A stretch of 64,000 nucleotides of DNA, taken from contig NZLU01000017.1 in the NCBI GenBank assembly GCA_002692725.1, positions 248,001-312,000 on the forward strand, in the 5' to 3' direction. The DNA is from Ponticaulis sp. Its GTDB lineage: Bacteria; Pseudomonadota; Alphaproteobacteria; Caulobacterales; Hyphomonadaceae. Every line of letters begins with the position of its first letter. Positions within the stretch are counted from its first letter, which is position 1. The notes under the pieces were generated by a model. It had not been told where the DNA came from and made no database searches. It was given only the letters and a program-made list of their open reading frames with translations. Made by a program: the position numbers and the translations under genes. This document shows positions 17,017 through 25,882 of the stretch, piece after piece.

Positions 17017-19905
17017 ATGCCCTCTAACCCGTCATCGAAAAAGGTCGACGCCCTCAAGCATACGGGCGCAACGCGCAAGAACATCCCGACGGCAGAGCTG
17101 CAATCGGCCGCCCAGCGCGCCGAGGAAATGCAGCCGGTCAAACCCGTCACCTATGAGCGACGCTTCCCGCTGGCGAGCGGCGAGGTGCGAGAGCGTGATG
17201 GGGATCTTGACCCGCAAATCATCTGGAAAGGCGCGAAGATCCGCCTGACACCGGAACAGATCGAACAACTGGCCGAAACCGGCGAGATTGATATCGGCGA
17301 AGCCCAGCTTGTCTGGCGTGGCAAGGATACTCAGGACTGGTCAGATCTCCTGGTCGCCGCGCCGCCGCTCTACATTCAGGAAAAAGTCCACCCCAAGGCG
17401 ATCATTGACGATCTGGTGCGCCATACGAAAGACGCGCGCGAAGTGGAAAGCGATATCCCGAACCTGTTTCACGACTTCAACGGTGTCGACCCTGAGGCCA
17501 AAACCGAATTCTATGCCCATGATCAGAACTGGTCGAACCGGATGATCTTAGGCGACAGCCTGCAGGTCATGGCGAGCCTTGCCGAACGCGAAGCCCTGCG
17601 CGGCAAGGTGCAATGCATTTATTTCGACCCGCCCTATGGCATCAAGTTTAATTCGAACTGGCAGGTGTCCACCCGCTCACGTGATGTGAAGGATGGCAAG
17701 CTCGACCAGATCACGCGCGAGCCGGAACAGGTCCGTGCTTTCCGCGACACCTGGAAGGATGGCATTCATTCCTACCTCACCTATCTGCGCGACCGCCTCA
17801 CCGCCATGCGGGATTTGCTGACGGAAAGCGGCAGCATATTCGTTCAGATCGGCGATGAAAATGTGCACCGCGTTCGCGCGCTGATGGATGAAGTTTTTGG
17901 GGAAGAAAGTTTTGTCTCCCAAATCGCATTTTCAAAGGGTGCAGCGGGCCTTGGAGCAACCGGACGAATAGCGGCACGGTTGGACTACATATTATGGTAC
18001 TCCAAGTCCCAGAGCTACAAATACAGGCCGCTCTATGAGCTCAAAGACGCCGAGAATGATCCAAACTTCTCTTGGTTGGATACGCCTAGTCGTGGACTTG
18101 TGAGAAAATCCCAAGCCAGCGCTGAAGAGCTCAAAAACGGAAGGCTAGCTCAAGATGTGTCCCTGACAAAACCTGGGCCTGGAGCCAAGTATTCGATTGT
18201 ATACCAGGGTAAAACTTTCGAGTCGGGCAACCGGTGGTGGGGAACGCCCAAGCCCCAACTGGAGCGCGCTCTACGGTCAGGAAAAATAATTAGAGTGGGG
18301 AACTCACTCCGACACCTTCGATATCTCGATGAATCCGGCCTCACCGCAATCGGTAACGTCTGGGATGGCTTTTTGGGTCAATATGCACCGGTGTATGTTG
18401 TTCAAACAAATACGCAGATAGCACAAAGATGCATCTTAATGGCCTCAGACCCTGGGGATATAGTTTTAGATCCCACCTGTGGTTCTGGAACTTCTGCGGT
18501 AGTGGCCGAACAATGGGGCCGTCGATGGATCACAATTGACACCTCCCGTGTAGCATTGGCCCTAGCAAGAACGCGCATGATGACCACGCGCTATCCATAC
18601 TACCTGCTCGCTGACTCTCATGAAGGTCGTCAGAAAGAAGGCGCGCTGACTGGCAAGCCGCCATCCGATGCACCGGTTCGCAATGATGTTTCGTTGGGCT
18701 TTGTCTACGAACGGGCGCCGCGCGTGACACTCAAATCCATCGCCAACAATACCGAAATCGACGTGATTTGGGAGGAATATCAGAAGCAGTTGGAACCGCT
18801 TAGTAGAAAACTCAACGACGCGTCTGGAAACAGCTGGGAGGAGTGGGAAATCCCGAGAGAGCCTGAAGCAGGATGGTCCAGTAACGTCATCGGGCTGCAC
18901 AAAGAATGGTGGAAACTTCGCATTGAGCGCCAACAAAAAATCGATGCTTCAATCGCCCAGAAGGCAGACGTCGAACTCCTCTATGACCGCCCTTATGCCG
19001 ACACTTCCCGCGTCCGCGTGGCGGGCCCGTTCACCGTCGAGACGCTATCACCCCATCGTGTCATCCCGGCCGATGATTACGAACTGATCGACGAGATGGA
19101 TGCGGCCGAAGGCAAGCGCACGGCGAAGGAAACCCCGCCCGACGAATTCGCCAAAATGATCCTGGAGCATTTGAAATCTTCCGGCGTGCAGCAATCCGCC
19201 AAGGAAGACCGGATCAGCTTTACGGCCATTGAAGGCTGGCCGGGTGACTATATCGCCGCAACAGGCACATTCACCGAGGGCAGCACGGAGAAACGCGCCG
19301 CCATTTTCATCGGCCCGGAGTTTGGCACCGTGGCACGCGCTGACCTCACCGCCGCTGCGCGTGAAGCCTTGGATGCCCGTTTTGACGTATTGATTGCCTG
19401 CGGCTTCAATTTCGAGGCGCACACCTCAGAGCTCAACAAGCTTGGCCCGTTGCCTATCCTCAAGGCCAAGATGAACCCTGAACTTCATATGTCTGACGAG
19501 CTGAAAAATACCGGCTCCGGCAATCTGTTCGTCGTCTTTGGTGAGCCAGACATTGAATGGAAGTTCCTTGACGACGGTCAGATCGAAGTCGAGGTTCTGG
19601 GCGTAGATGTCTTCGACCCGAAAACTGGCGAAGTGCGCGCCTCCGGCAAGGATGACATTGCCGCCTGGTTCATCGATACAGATTATGACGAGGAAAGCTT
19701 CTTTGTCCGCCACGCTTACTTTCTTGGCGCGAACGATCCGTACAAACAGCTGAAAACCTCACTTCGCGCCGAGATCCACGAGGAAGCTTGGGAAACGCTC
19801 TATCGCGACACCTCCCGGCCCTTCCCGCGCCCGTCCACCGGACGCTTTGCCGTGAAGGTGATCAACCATTTCGGCGACGAAGTGATGAAGGTCTTTGGGG
19901 TTTAG
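17017..19905 (+). CDS. Type III-like DNA methyltransferase (Mod)
   Basis: This 962-aa protein is an N6-adenine/N4-cytosine-type methyltransferase of the beta group: the catalytic DPPY (YFDPPYGIKFN) near residue 202 precedes the S-adenosylmethionine motif DPTCGSGT near residue 485. The segment between them is the expected target-recognition region. A long C-terminal extension (about 400 residues) is larger than in classical Mod subunits and includes DxK-like acidic patches of unknown role. Mod methylates the host sites and guides Res. The first good start is the ATG at 17017; a TTG six bases earlier overlaps the ORF6N stop. The stretch around 17900-18600 is less GC-rich than its flanks. Confidence 0.92.
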   Translation: MPSNPSSKKVDALKHTGATRKNIPTAELQSAAQRAEEMQPVKPVTYERRFPLASGEVRERDGDLDPQIIWKGAKIRLTPEQIEQLAETGEIDIGEAQLVWRGKDTQDWSDLLVAAPPLYIQEKVHPKAIIDDLVRHTKDAREVESDIPNLFHDFNGVDPEAKTEFYAHDQNWSNRMILGDSLQVMASLAEREALRGKVQCIYFDPPYGIKFNSNWQVSTRSRDVKDGKLDQITREPEQVRAFRDTWKDGIHSYLTYLRDRLTAMRDLLTESGSIFVQIGDENVHRVRALMDEVFGEESFVSQIAFSKGAAGLGATGRIAARLDYILWYSKSQSYKYRPLYELKDAENDPNFSWLDTPSRGLVRKSQASAEELKNGRLAQDVSLTKPGPGAKYSIVYQGKTFESGNRWWGTPKPQLERALRSGKIIRVGNSLRHLRYLDESGLTAIGNVWDGFLGQYAPVYVVQTNTQIAQRCILMASDPGDIVLDPTCGSGTSAVVAEQWGRRWITIDTSRVALALARTRMMTTRYPYYLLADSHEGRQKEGALTGKPPSDAPVRNDVSLGFVYERAPRVTLKSIANNTEIDVIWEEYQKQLEPLSRKLNDASGNSWEEWEIPREPEAGWSSNVIGLHKEWWKLRIERQQKIDASIAQKADVELLYDRPYADTSRVRVAGPFTVETLSPHRVIPADDYELIDEMDAAEGKRTAKETPPDEFAKMILEHLKSSGVQQSAKEDRISFTAIEGWPGDYIAATGTFTEGSTEKRAAIFIGPEFGTVARADLTAAAREALDARFDVLIACGFNFEAHTSELNKLGPLPILKAKMNPELHMSDELKNTGSGNLFVVFGEPDIEWKFLDDGQIEVEVLGVDVFDPKTGEVRASGKDDIAAWFIDTDYDEESFFVRHAYFLGANDPYKQLKTSLRAEIHEEAWETLYRDTSRPFPRPSTGRFAVKVINHFGDEVMKVFGV

Positions 19906-19906
19906 C

Positions 19907-20923
19907 ATGCTTAAAACCTCACAATATGCTGATTGGCTGATACAAGAAATTAATAGTCTCTCTGACCAATCAAGTATTTCGAATTGCGAGAAAACCGCGG
20001 CTAATCGGATATTGATCACGATCAAGGCAGGAAAGCACTCGTTACGTTTTCGGATATTACTATTCGCTGTAGGCAAAGCATACCGAACAAACCCTCATGA
20101 ACGCCGTGTTGAAATCACTTCCACCTATGAAGGCAACTTGGAGCCATTAGGCGGTAGTGCAGATGTTGTGTTGGGTGTCGAACGTGAAAAGCGTCTGCTT
20201 GTTGGTATCGACCCTCGGCGATTGCATCACGGTGGCAGCACTCACAATGCATCAACTTTCGTTTACCGCCCTTCTTTTGCGAAAATTTCTACAACAGGGT
20301 GGTTTTCGCACGAAGTTAAAACTCAACTTTTTGACCAAGAGTATCAGCTATATTTCAAACCGGACTTTTTGATTAATTACCTGCTGCAACAGGACACATT
20401 GCATTCAACTGGGCTTTTCATCGGAAAGTCCGCCAAAATTCATGACCAAGATATCGATAGCATAGACCATTATTTGGCCACCGGTTCAAACACAGAGTTA
20501 AGTTATGATCAGCAGGTATTGTTAGCACTTAAGAAAATGCAGATTGGTCGGGCTGGAGAGGAACTAGTCTTCAGAAGGGAGAAGAAGAAATTGAAAAAAC
20601 TTGGGCTTAAAAAGTATGCCCAGATGGTCGAATGGACGAGTCAGAAAACTCCATTCGTCGGTTACGATATAAGTAGCTTCAATCAAAAAGGCAAATTGGA
20701 ATTAATTGAAGTCAAAACTTCTGTAAATAAATTGAATAAATTTTACTTCACGGCAAATGAATACAAAACTGCATCGAAATATAACGATAAATACTCCATC
20801 GTATGTGTTTCAAACGTATTCGAGGTGCCGAAATTTAGAATCTTAAGGAACCCGATTGCGCAAATCGCTTCAGGCGAACTTCAATTGTCTGAAGAAACCT
20901 CGGTGGTTAGGATTATGTCTTGA
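19907..20923 (+). CDS. DUF3883-domain putative nuclease
   Basis: This encodes 338 aa. The C-terminal third (from about residue 212) fits DUF3883, the NO VEIN C-terminal-like domain: GRAGEELVFRREKKKLKKLG, then VGYDISSFNQKGKLELIEVKTS and an aromatic FYFTANEYKTA. The E...D...ExK spacing is that of PD-(D/E)xK nucleases, so DNA cleavage is plausible. The N-terminal half (SLRFRILLFAVGKAYRTNPHERRVEITSTYEG... LLVGIDPRRLHHGGSTHNASTFVYRP) looks like a separate recognition domain I cannot name; similar halves occur in restriction enzymes that sense DNA. The gene is much richer in A+T than its neighbours. It starts one base after the mod stop and overlaps the next gene by 4. Confidence 0.75.
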   Translation: MLKTSQYADWLIQEINSLSDQSSISNCEKTAANRILITIKAGKHSLRFRILLFAVGKAYRTNPHERRVEITSTYEGNLEPLGGSADVVLGVEREKRLLVGIDPRRLHHGGSTHNASTFVYRPSFAKISTTGWFSHEVKTQLFDQEYQLYFKPDFLINYLLQQDTLHSTGLFIGKSAKIHDQDIDSIDHYLATGSNTELSYDQQVLLALKKMQIGRAGEELVFRREKKKLKKLGLKKYAQMVEWTSQKTPFVGYDISSFNQKGKLELIEVKTSVNKLNKFYFTANEYKTASKYNDKYSIVCVSNVFEVPKFRILRNPIAQIASGELQLSEETSVVRIMS

Positions 20924-23007
20924 ACTTTCTCATCGCCGATACCTTCCCGGCCGCGCTCCGGAAACTGACCGCCCAGGAACAGAAGGCAGTCAAAACCACT
21001 GTTTTCGACCTACAGATGGACCCGGCACATCCAGCGTTGAGCTTCCATCGCATCGACAAATCAAAGGACCAGAACTTTTGGTCGATCCGCGCAAGCCGCG
21101 ACATTCGACTGATCATTCACAAGACCGCCGACAGCATTCTCGTCTGCTATGTCGACCACCATGACGACGCCTATAAATGGGCTGAGCGTCGGCGCATCGA
21201 CACTCATCCCAGAACCGGTGCTGCGCAAATCGTCGAGGTACGCGAGCGCGTCGAAGAAATTCTGGTGCATGTGCCGGTCGAAGCTGACGCTACACCTGCG
21301 CCTCATAAGCCGCCTCTGTTTGCCCATCTCAGCACTGACGACTTGCTGGATTATGGTGTACCGGAAGATTGGCTGGAAAGCGTCCTTGAAGCCACTGAAG
21401 ACACGCTTTTTGAGTTGGCAGAGCATCTGCCCGCCGAGGCAGCCGAGGCTCTCCTCGACATCGCTGTGGGGGAAAAACCAAAAGTTCGCGCGACGCCAGT
21501 CGCAGCAGCAGCGGATGCCTTCTATCACCCGGACGCTCAACGCCGTTTTCGTGTTCTCGAGAACGAAGAAGAGCTGCGCCGTGCACTCGACTACCCTTGG
21601 GATCAATGGACAGTCTTTTTGCATCCGTCGCAACGCGACACTGTCGAGCGCGTATTCAATGGTCCTGCTCGCGTCTCCGGTTCTGCTGGCACGGGTAAGA
21701 CCGTTGTTGCATTGCATCGAACCTGGGAAACGATCAAACGTGAGCCAGATGCCAAAGTGCTTCTGACGACATTCTCGCCGCCTTTGGCGAATGCGCTCGA
21801 AAAGAAGCTGCAAATTCTAACCGGCGATACACCAGAGATCGTGCATCGCGTTTCGATCTTGCCATTCAAGGGCGTTGCAAAAGAGCTGTTTACGCTCGCC
21901 TTTGGTCACGATCCTCGACCCGCCAAAGACGAACAGGTGAAGTCAGTTTTGAAGGCCGCTGCAGATAAACTTGATGTCACCACCTACTCAGTGAACTTTT
22001 TGATGTCGGAATGGACCAAGGTCGTCGATGCCTGGCAGGTCTCATCTCTGGATGACTATCGGAATGTGCCCAGGCTTGGACGTAAAAACCGTCTTGGGTC
22101 AAAACAGCGCGAGACGCTTTGGCCAATATTTGAAAAAGCGCGATCTATCCTCGAAACGCAAGGCATCCAGACCTGGCCCGAAATCTATAAGCGCGTAACC
22201 GAACATTTCAACGCGCGCGACCACAAACCTTATACGCATGTGGTTGTTGATGAGGCGCAGGACCTGAGTGTACCGGAACTTCGCATGCTTGCGGCGATTG
22301 TTTCACCGACACCTGACGCGATGTTTTTCGCTGGAGATTTAGGGCAGCGCATTTTCCAGGAGCCGTTTTCGTGGCTTCAACTCGGTGTAGATATTCGAGG
22401 GCGATCCGGTACGCTGAAAGTGAATTACCGAACATCGCACCAGATCCGACAATCTGCCGATCAGCTGCTGCCGCCAAAAGTGCGAGACGTTGACGGCGAA
22501 GAACAGGACCGAACTGGCACTGTGTCCGTTTTCAATGGTCCAGAACCTACCCTTAAAACCTTTGCTAACGAGACCGAGGAGGTCGAAGCCGTTTCAACGT
22601 GGATACAGCGGACCATTGAGGACGGAATAGAGCCCTCAGAAATTGGCGTGTTCGTTCGTTCATTGTCTGATTTTAATCGCGCGAGAAAGGCCGTCCAGCA
22701 GTCGAATAACACCGCCATGGAGTTGTCCGAACGGCAGGAAGATCCAAACGGGCGCATTTCAATTGGAACCATGCATCTGGCTAAAGGGCTGGAGTTCAAA
22801 GCAGTTGCAGTGATGGCGTGCGACGATGATGTGCTTCCACTTCAATCCCGCATAGATGGCGTTGCGGATGAGGCTGAATTGACTGATGTGTTCGAGACGG
22901 AACGTCACCTGTTCTATGTCGCATGCACCAGAGCGCGTGACCGGTTGTTTGTCAGCGGTGTTTCGCCCGGATCGGAGTTTTTGGACGACCTTGGTCAATT
23001 GAGCTGA
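20920..23007 (+). CDS. SF1 (UvrD/Rep-type) helicase with RelE/ParE-like N-terminus
   Basis: This 695-aa protein has a RelE/ParE toxin-like N-terminal domain (residues 1-90: FPAALRKLTAQEQKAVKTTVFDL, then FHRIDKSKDQNFWSIRASRDIRLIIH and CYVDHHDDAYKWAERR), followed by a linker and an SF1A helicase. Helicase motifs are complete: Walker A GSAGTGKT near 254, VVVDEAQD near 441, GDLGQRIFQ, VNYRTSHQIR, GTMHLAKGLEF and FYVACTRARDRL. The helicase part probably unwinds or translocates on DNA. Whether the toxin-like domain is active cannot be told. The start is TTG sharing TTGA with the stop of the DUF3883 gene. It closes the operon. Confidence 0.88.
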   Translation: MNFLIADTFPAALRKLTAQEQKAVKTTVFDLQMDPAHPALSFHRIDKSKDQNFWSIRASRDIRLIIHKTADSILVCYVDHHDDAYKWAERRRIDTHPRTGAAQIVEVRERVEEILVHVPVEADATPAPHKPPLFAHLSTDDLLDYGVPEDWLESVLEATEDTLFELAEHLPAEAAEALLDIAVGEKPKVRATPVAAAADAFYHPDAQRRFRVLENEEELRRALDYPWDQWTVFLHPSQRDTVERVFNGPARVSGSAGTGKTVVALHRTWETIKREPDAKVLLTTFSPPLANALEKKLQILTGDTPEIVHRVSILPFKGVAKELFTLAFGHDPRPAKDEQVKSVLKAAADKLDVTTYSVNFLMSEWTKVVDAWQVSSLDDYRNVPRLGRKNRLGSKQRETLWPIFEKARSILETQGIQTWPEIYKRVTEHFNARDHKPYTHVVVDEAQDLSVPELRMLAAIVSPTPDAMFFAGDLGQRIFQEPFSWLQLGVDIRGRSGTLKVNYRTSHQIRQSADQLLPPKVRDVDGEEQDRTGTVSVFNGPEPTLKTFANETEEVEAVSTWIQRTIEDGIEPSEIGVFVRSLSDFNRARKAVQQSNNTAMELSERQEDPNGRISIGTMHLAKGLEFKAVAVMACDDDVLPLQSRIDGVADEAELTDVFETERHLFYVACTRARDRLFVSGVSPGSEFLDDLGQLS

Positions 23008-23412
23008 GTCAGCAGCAGATTCGTTCTCAATTGACGATACAAAAATGAAAAGTAGGGTATATTTTAGGGTATCTAAAAGATCACTCGAAAAAATTCCAAA
23101 CAAATACAGCTTTATATGGCTTGAGTGCGAAGCCCTCTAGCGCACCAGCCTTCGCTCTTTCAGAGCTTCGGCTCAGCAAGCCAACCTATGCGCCTGAAAC
23201 GATCACGCTATTGATTATATTCGAACAAGGCTGTCGCGCCGAAACGCAGTGAAGGCGGACTTTGACGACTTTTTTCATCAGTCTCACCGCGCGCGGCGCC
23301 TCCGAAGGGGCGGGCCGGCAGCCCGGCGACCGATCCTTTGAACCGGGTATTTACCCAATTCCGTAAATGCGAAAGTCTTGACCGATAAAACGACGATCGA
23401 TCAGGGGCGGGC
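23008..23412. other. Intergenic region containing the island's right end
   Basis: This 405-base stretch has no convincing gene. It holds two GGGTAT repeats 12 bases apart (23055 and 23067), the attachment repeat (23133-23147) and, just outside the island, a GAGC-TTCG-GCTC tetraloop hairpin (23163-23174), which may be the original 3' flank of tRNA-Leu. From about 23280 the sequence is GC-rich up to the next gene. A minus-strand frame in 23208-23414 lacks any coding character. Confidence 0.6.
23133..23147 (+). repeat. Right attachment core (attR)
   Basis: CCCTCTAGCGCACCA equals the tRNA-Leu 3' end CCCTCTAGCCGCACCA with one C missing. Upstream bases (TGCGAAG) partly resemble the tRNA T-loop but do not rebuild a full tRNA. 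It marks the right boundary of the island. Confidence 0.7.
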
Positions 23413-23973
23413 ATGCAATATTCTCAGAAACTCCATCAGTTTGAGCCGCGAAAAACCTGGACGCTGGGCGAAACGGAGCTCATCTGGGAGGATGAAAAAG
23501 GCCGATCGCGGCGCATTCCATTCACCCAGATCCGCTCTGTCCGGCTACGATATGAGCCGACAAGGGCCGAGCGACGGCGCTTTGCCATGCGGATTGATGC
23601 CATTGTGGAGTTGGTGATCACCAGCATTGATTATCGCGGCATTTATGACTTTGAGGACCAGGCCGAAGACTATCGGAATTTCGTCACCGCGTTTCACGAG
23701 CGGCTGAACGCAGAGAATTCGGCGGTGAACTACCTGTCAGGTTCCAAGCCGGTTTCTTATGTCATGAACTGGATTCTGACGGCGTGGATTCTGCTCATGC
23801 TGGCCGTCGCGGCGGTTTTTCTGGTGTCGATCGGGCTGATCTGGGCGGTGGTAATCAAGCTGGCGCTGATCATTGTCTTTCTACCAGCCTTGTTCAAAGT
23901 CCTCAGCCGCAATCGCCCGTCCAGCTATGACCCAACCGATATTCCCGAACGGCTTCTTCCTGACATCAACTAG
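23413..23973 (+). CDS. Membrane protein of unknown function
   Basis: This encodes 186 aa. The first about 110 residues look soluble and PH-domain-like in pattern (TLGETELIWEDEKGRSRRIPFTQIRSVRLRYEP... RIDAIVELVITSIDYRGIYDFE), with strands separated by charged turns. Two adjacent hydrophobic helices follow (about residues 119-142 and 144-162). The C-terminus is short and polar. I do not recognise a named family. The ATG follows GGGGCGGG. It is the first gene after the island and converges with the coiled-coil protein gene, leaving only 9 bases between the two stops. Confidence 0.75.
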   Translation: MQYSQKLHQFEPRKTWTLGETELIWEDEKGRSRRIPFTQIRSVRLRYEPTRAERRRFAMRIDAIVELVITSIDYRGIYDFEDQAEDYRNFVTAFHERLNAENSAVNYLSGSKPVSYVMNWILTAWILLMLAVAAVFLVSIGLIWAVVIKLALIIVFLPALFKVLSRNRPSSYDPTDIPERLLPDIN

Positions 23974-23982
23974 CCCAGCGCC

Positions 23983-25710
23983 TTAGTCGTCATTGAACAG
24001 ATTGGGCTCAGGCCCTTCGAGCCGACGAGAGCTCGGCACGGTCTCGCCGTGGGTGGGTGCCGGGCCATGGTGATGATGCCCTGCATTGCCGAACAGGCTG
24101 ACCAGCAGAATGAGAAGGTCAGCGGACAGTGCAAGCAAGGCCGCAAACATGGCCTGCGGTTCCCGGTCCTGCAGCGCCACGAAGGAATAAGCGATTGGCG
24201 CGGCGTCAGGGTCACGGGTCCGGGCCACACGGCGCAGATCTTCGAGATAATCCTGCTTGTCGCGCGCGGCGAGCGCCGAGGCCGTGATGCACTCATTTCG
24301 GATATATTGAAGGAGTTCCGTACCGCGCGCCGTTGCATAGGTTTCGCTGCTATCTGCGCGGCACTCGCTGCGGACATCGTCTACGCTCGCCTGAAGATTT
24401 GAGAGCCTGCGCGCGGCTTCAAATGCGCCGCCAGAGGTGCAGTCAATGCTTGTCGGATCAAAATTGGATACGGCTTCACTTGCTTCGTCCGTTGCCTGAG
24501 CAGACATCAGCTCGGACTTGATCTGCGTGCACGCGGACTGGATCTGATTGATCTCATCTTCACTGATGTTTTCAGAGGTAAAGTCGATCTGAGGAATTTC
24601 CAGGGCGCTCGCCTGCGCGGTCAAGGCGTCGATCTCGGCCTGCAGGAAGTCGACACGGACATCCGATCCGGCATCCAGCGCCTGGTCGATCTCCTCATTG
24701 CTGCCTGAGCCGCGAACAATCGCCAATTGCCGCTGACTGTTGAGCAGCGCCTCGTTGGCGTTGGAGAGTTCTCGTTCAGCATTTTCCAGCCGATTGGTCG
24801 CAACTTCAAGATTGGCCTTGATGATATCGTGCTCTCTGTCGAGTTCCCTCCAGCGCGGACCCCGTCCAACCTGACCGCTATCCTGCGCGCCGCGCTCCTC
24901 GAGCAGTTTTTCATCTTCCTTGCGCTGAGATTGCGTCTCAAGCTTGGTGACTTCGGCCAGCCACTCATCGCGCTGCAAGGTGAGTGTGCGGACCTGTTGT
25001 TCAAACTCGTCAACCAGGCCTTCGAGTTCCTCAATCCGGGATTCGCGCCCAACAGCAGCACTGCGGGCTTCAGCGCGCGCTGTGCCCATTTCGCGGCGAT
25101 ATTCGCGGAGTTCCGACCGGCGCTCATCCAGGCGCGAAAGAATGACCTGACGCTGCAGGGTCGAGGCCTCGGACAGGACATTGAGCTGAGACTGGAAGCC
25201 GGCCTGTTGGCTTGAGAAATCGGATCGGGCTTCTCGAACTTCGGCCTGAAGTTCTTCGATCAGCTGCTCAACAATCACATCGCCGCGTTCCCGCATGGTT
25301 TCCGCGGACCAGTCAGATTTCTGAGCGCTGAACATCCGGTCGAACAAATCAACATAGGAAAAGGTGACTGAGATTGTTGTCGCGGCGAAATAGCCAAGAA
25401 AGATCGAGCCAATCAGCCACCAACGCTTGCGCTGTTCCAGCATGATCAGGCGGCTCGCTATCCAGGCCAAAGCGAGCATCAGGGCCTGAATGCCAAAAGC
25501 CAGGCCAAGCGTGATCGCAAGGCTTTCCGCCTTGTCGAACATTGTCAGGCCGGAAACATCCGACCCTTCGGCCAGTCTTTGCTGGATCGGGTCCGCCGCT
25601 CTCAGGCCACTCCAGGTGGTGAGAAACGACACGATTGAGAGAATAATACTCGCAATGATCGCGCTACGGAAACCGAGCGAACTGTTCGGACTGGAGTCTT
25701 GGGTACTCAT
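23983..25710 (-). CDS. Coiled-coil membrane protein
   Basis: This encodes 575 aa. It has three probable membrane segments in the first 130 residues (SAIIASIILSIVSFLTTW, LAITLGLAFGIQALMLALAWIAS, RWWLIGSIFLGYFAATTISVTF), a long charged coiled coil (about 165-335, dense in Glu/Gln/Arg/Leu), a Cys-containing middle region and a last membrane helix near the C-terminus (MFAALLALSADLLILLVSLF) followed by a His-rich tail. The layout resembles bacterial membrane proteins of the DUF4407 type, but I am not certain of it. A role in envelope organisation is conceivable only as a guess. GAGGTGAG precedes the ATG. Confidence 0.7.
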   Translation of the reverse strand: MSTQDSSPNSSLGFRSAIIASIILSIVSFLTTWSGLRAADPIQQRLAEGSDVSGLTMFDKAESLAITLGLAFGIQALMLALAWIASRLIMLEQRKRWWLIGSIFLGYFAATTISVTFSYVDLFDRMFSAQKSDWSAETMRERGDVIVEQLIEELQAEVREARSDFSSQQAGFQSQLNVLSEASTLQRQVILSRLDERRSELREYRREMGTARAEARSAAVGRESRIEELEGLVDEFEQQVRTLTLQRDEWLAEVTKLETQSQRKEDEKLLEERGAQDSGQVGRGPRWRELDREHDIIKANLEVATNRLENAERELSNANEALLNSQRQLAIVRGSGSNEEIDQALDAGSDVRVDFLQAEIDALTAQASALEIPQIDFTSENISEDEINQIQSACTQIKSELMSAQATDEASEAVSNFDPTSIDCTSGGAFEAARRLSNLQASVDDVRSECRADSSETYATARGTELLQYIRNECITASALAARDKQDYLEDLRRVARTRDPDAAPIAYSFVALQDREPQAMFAALLALSADLLILLVSLFGNAGHHHHGPAPTHGETVPSSRRLEGPEPNLFNDD

Positions 25711-25882
25711 CTCACCTCACCAAACCTATTCGGCACGACCAGCGCGGTAAAGCCAGTCCAAACAACAACAGCCTGATGCATAAACGGTTATACATGACGA
25801 GAATATGGCAACTCGCCCATTGCGTGTGCCATTCCGGTTCGTATCCCTGAATTCAGGCAGGATTTTGGGAGTCGCGTGGCTT

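Larger units (their letters stand above)
9598..23147. mobile_element. Integrative genomic island in tRNA-Leu carrying a restriction-modification operon
   Basis: The island runs from the tRNA-Leu 3' end to an imperfect repeat of that end. It holds, in one direction, a P4-type tyrosine integrase, an unknown gene, an AlpA-like regulator, a replication protein and a five-gene defence-like operon. Genes on either side are ordinary core genes. Several island genes (the unknown gene at 10997, the replication protein, the DUF3883 gene) are visibly richer in A+T than the core genes. No conjugation or capsid genes are seen, so mobility would depend on the integrase and probably a helper. Boundaries are inferred from the attachment repeats. 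Confidence 0.85.

Noticed and set aside
23208-23414. Minus-strand frame next to the island's right end
   Set aside because: It is a GC-skew product of the region before the next gene, with no start signal.
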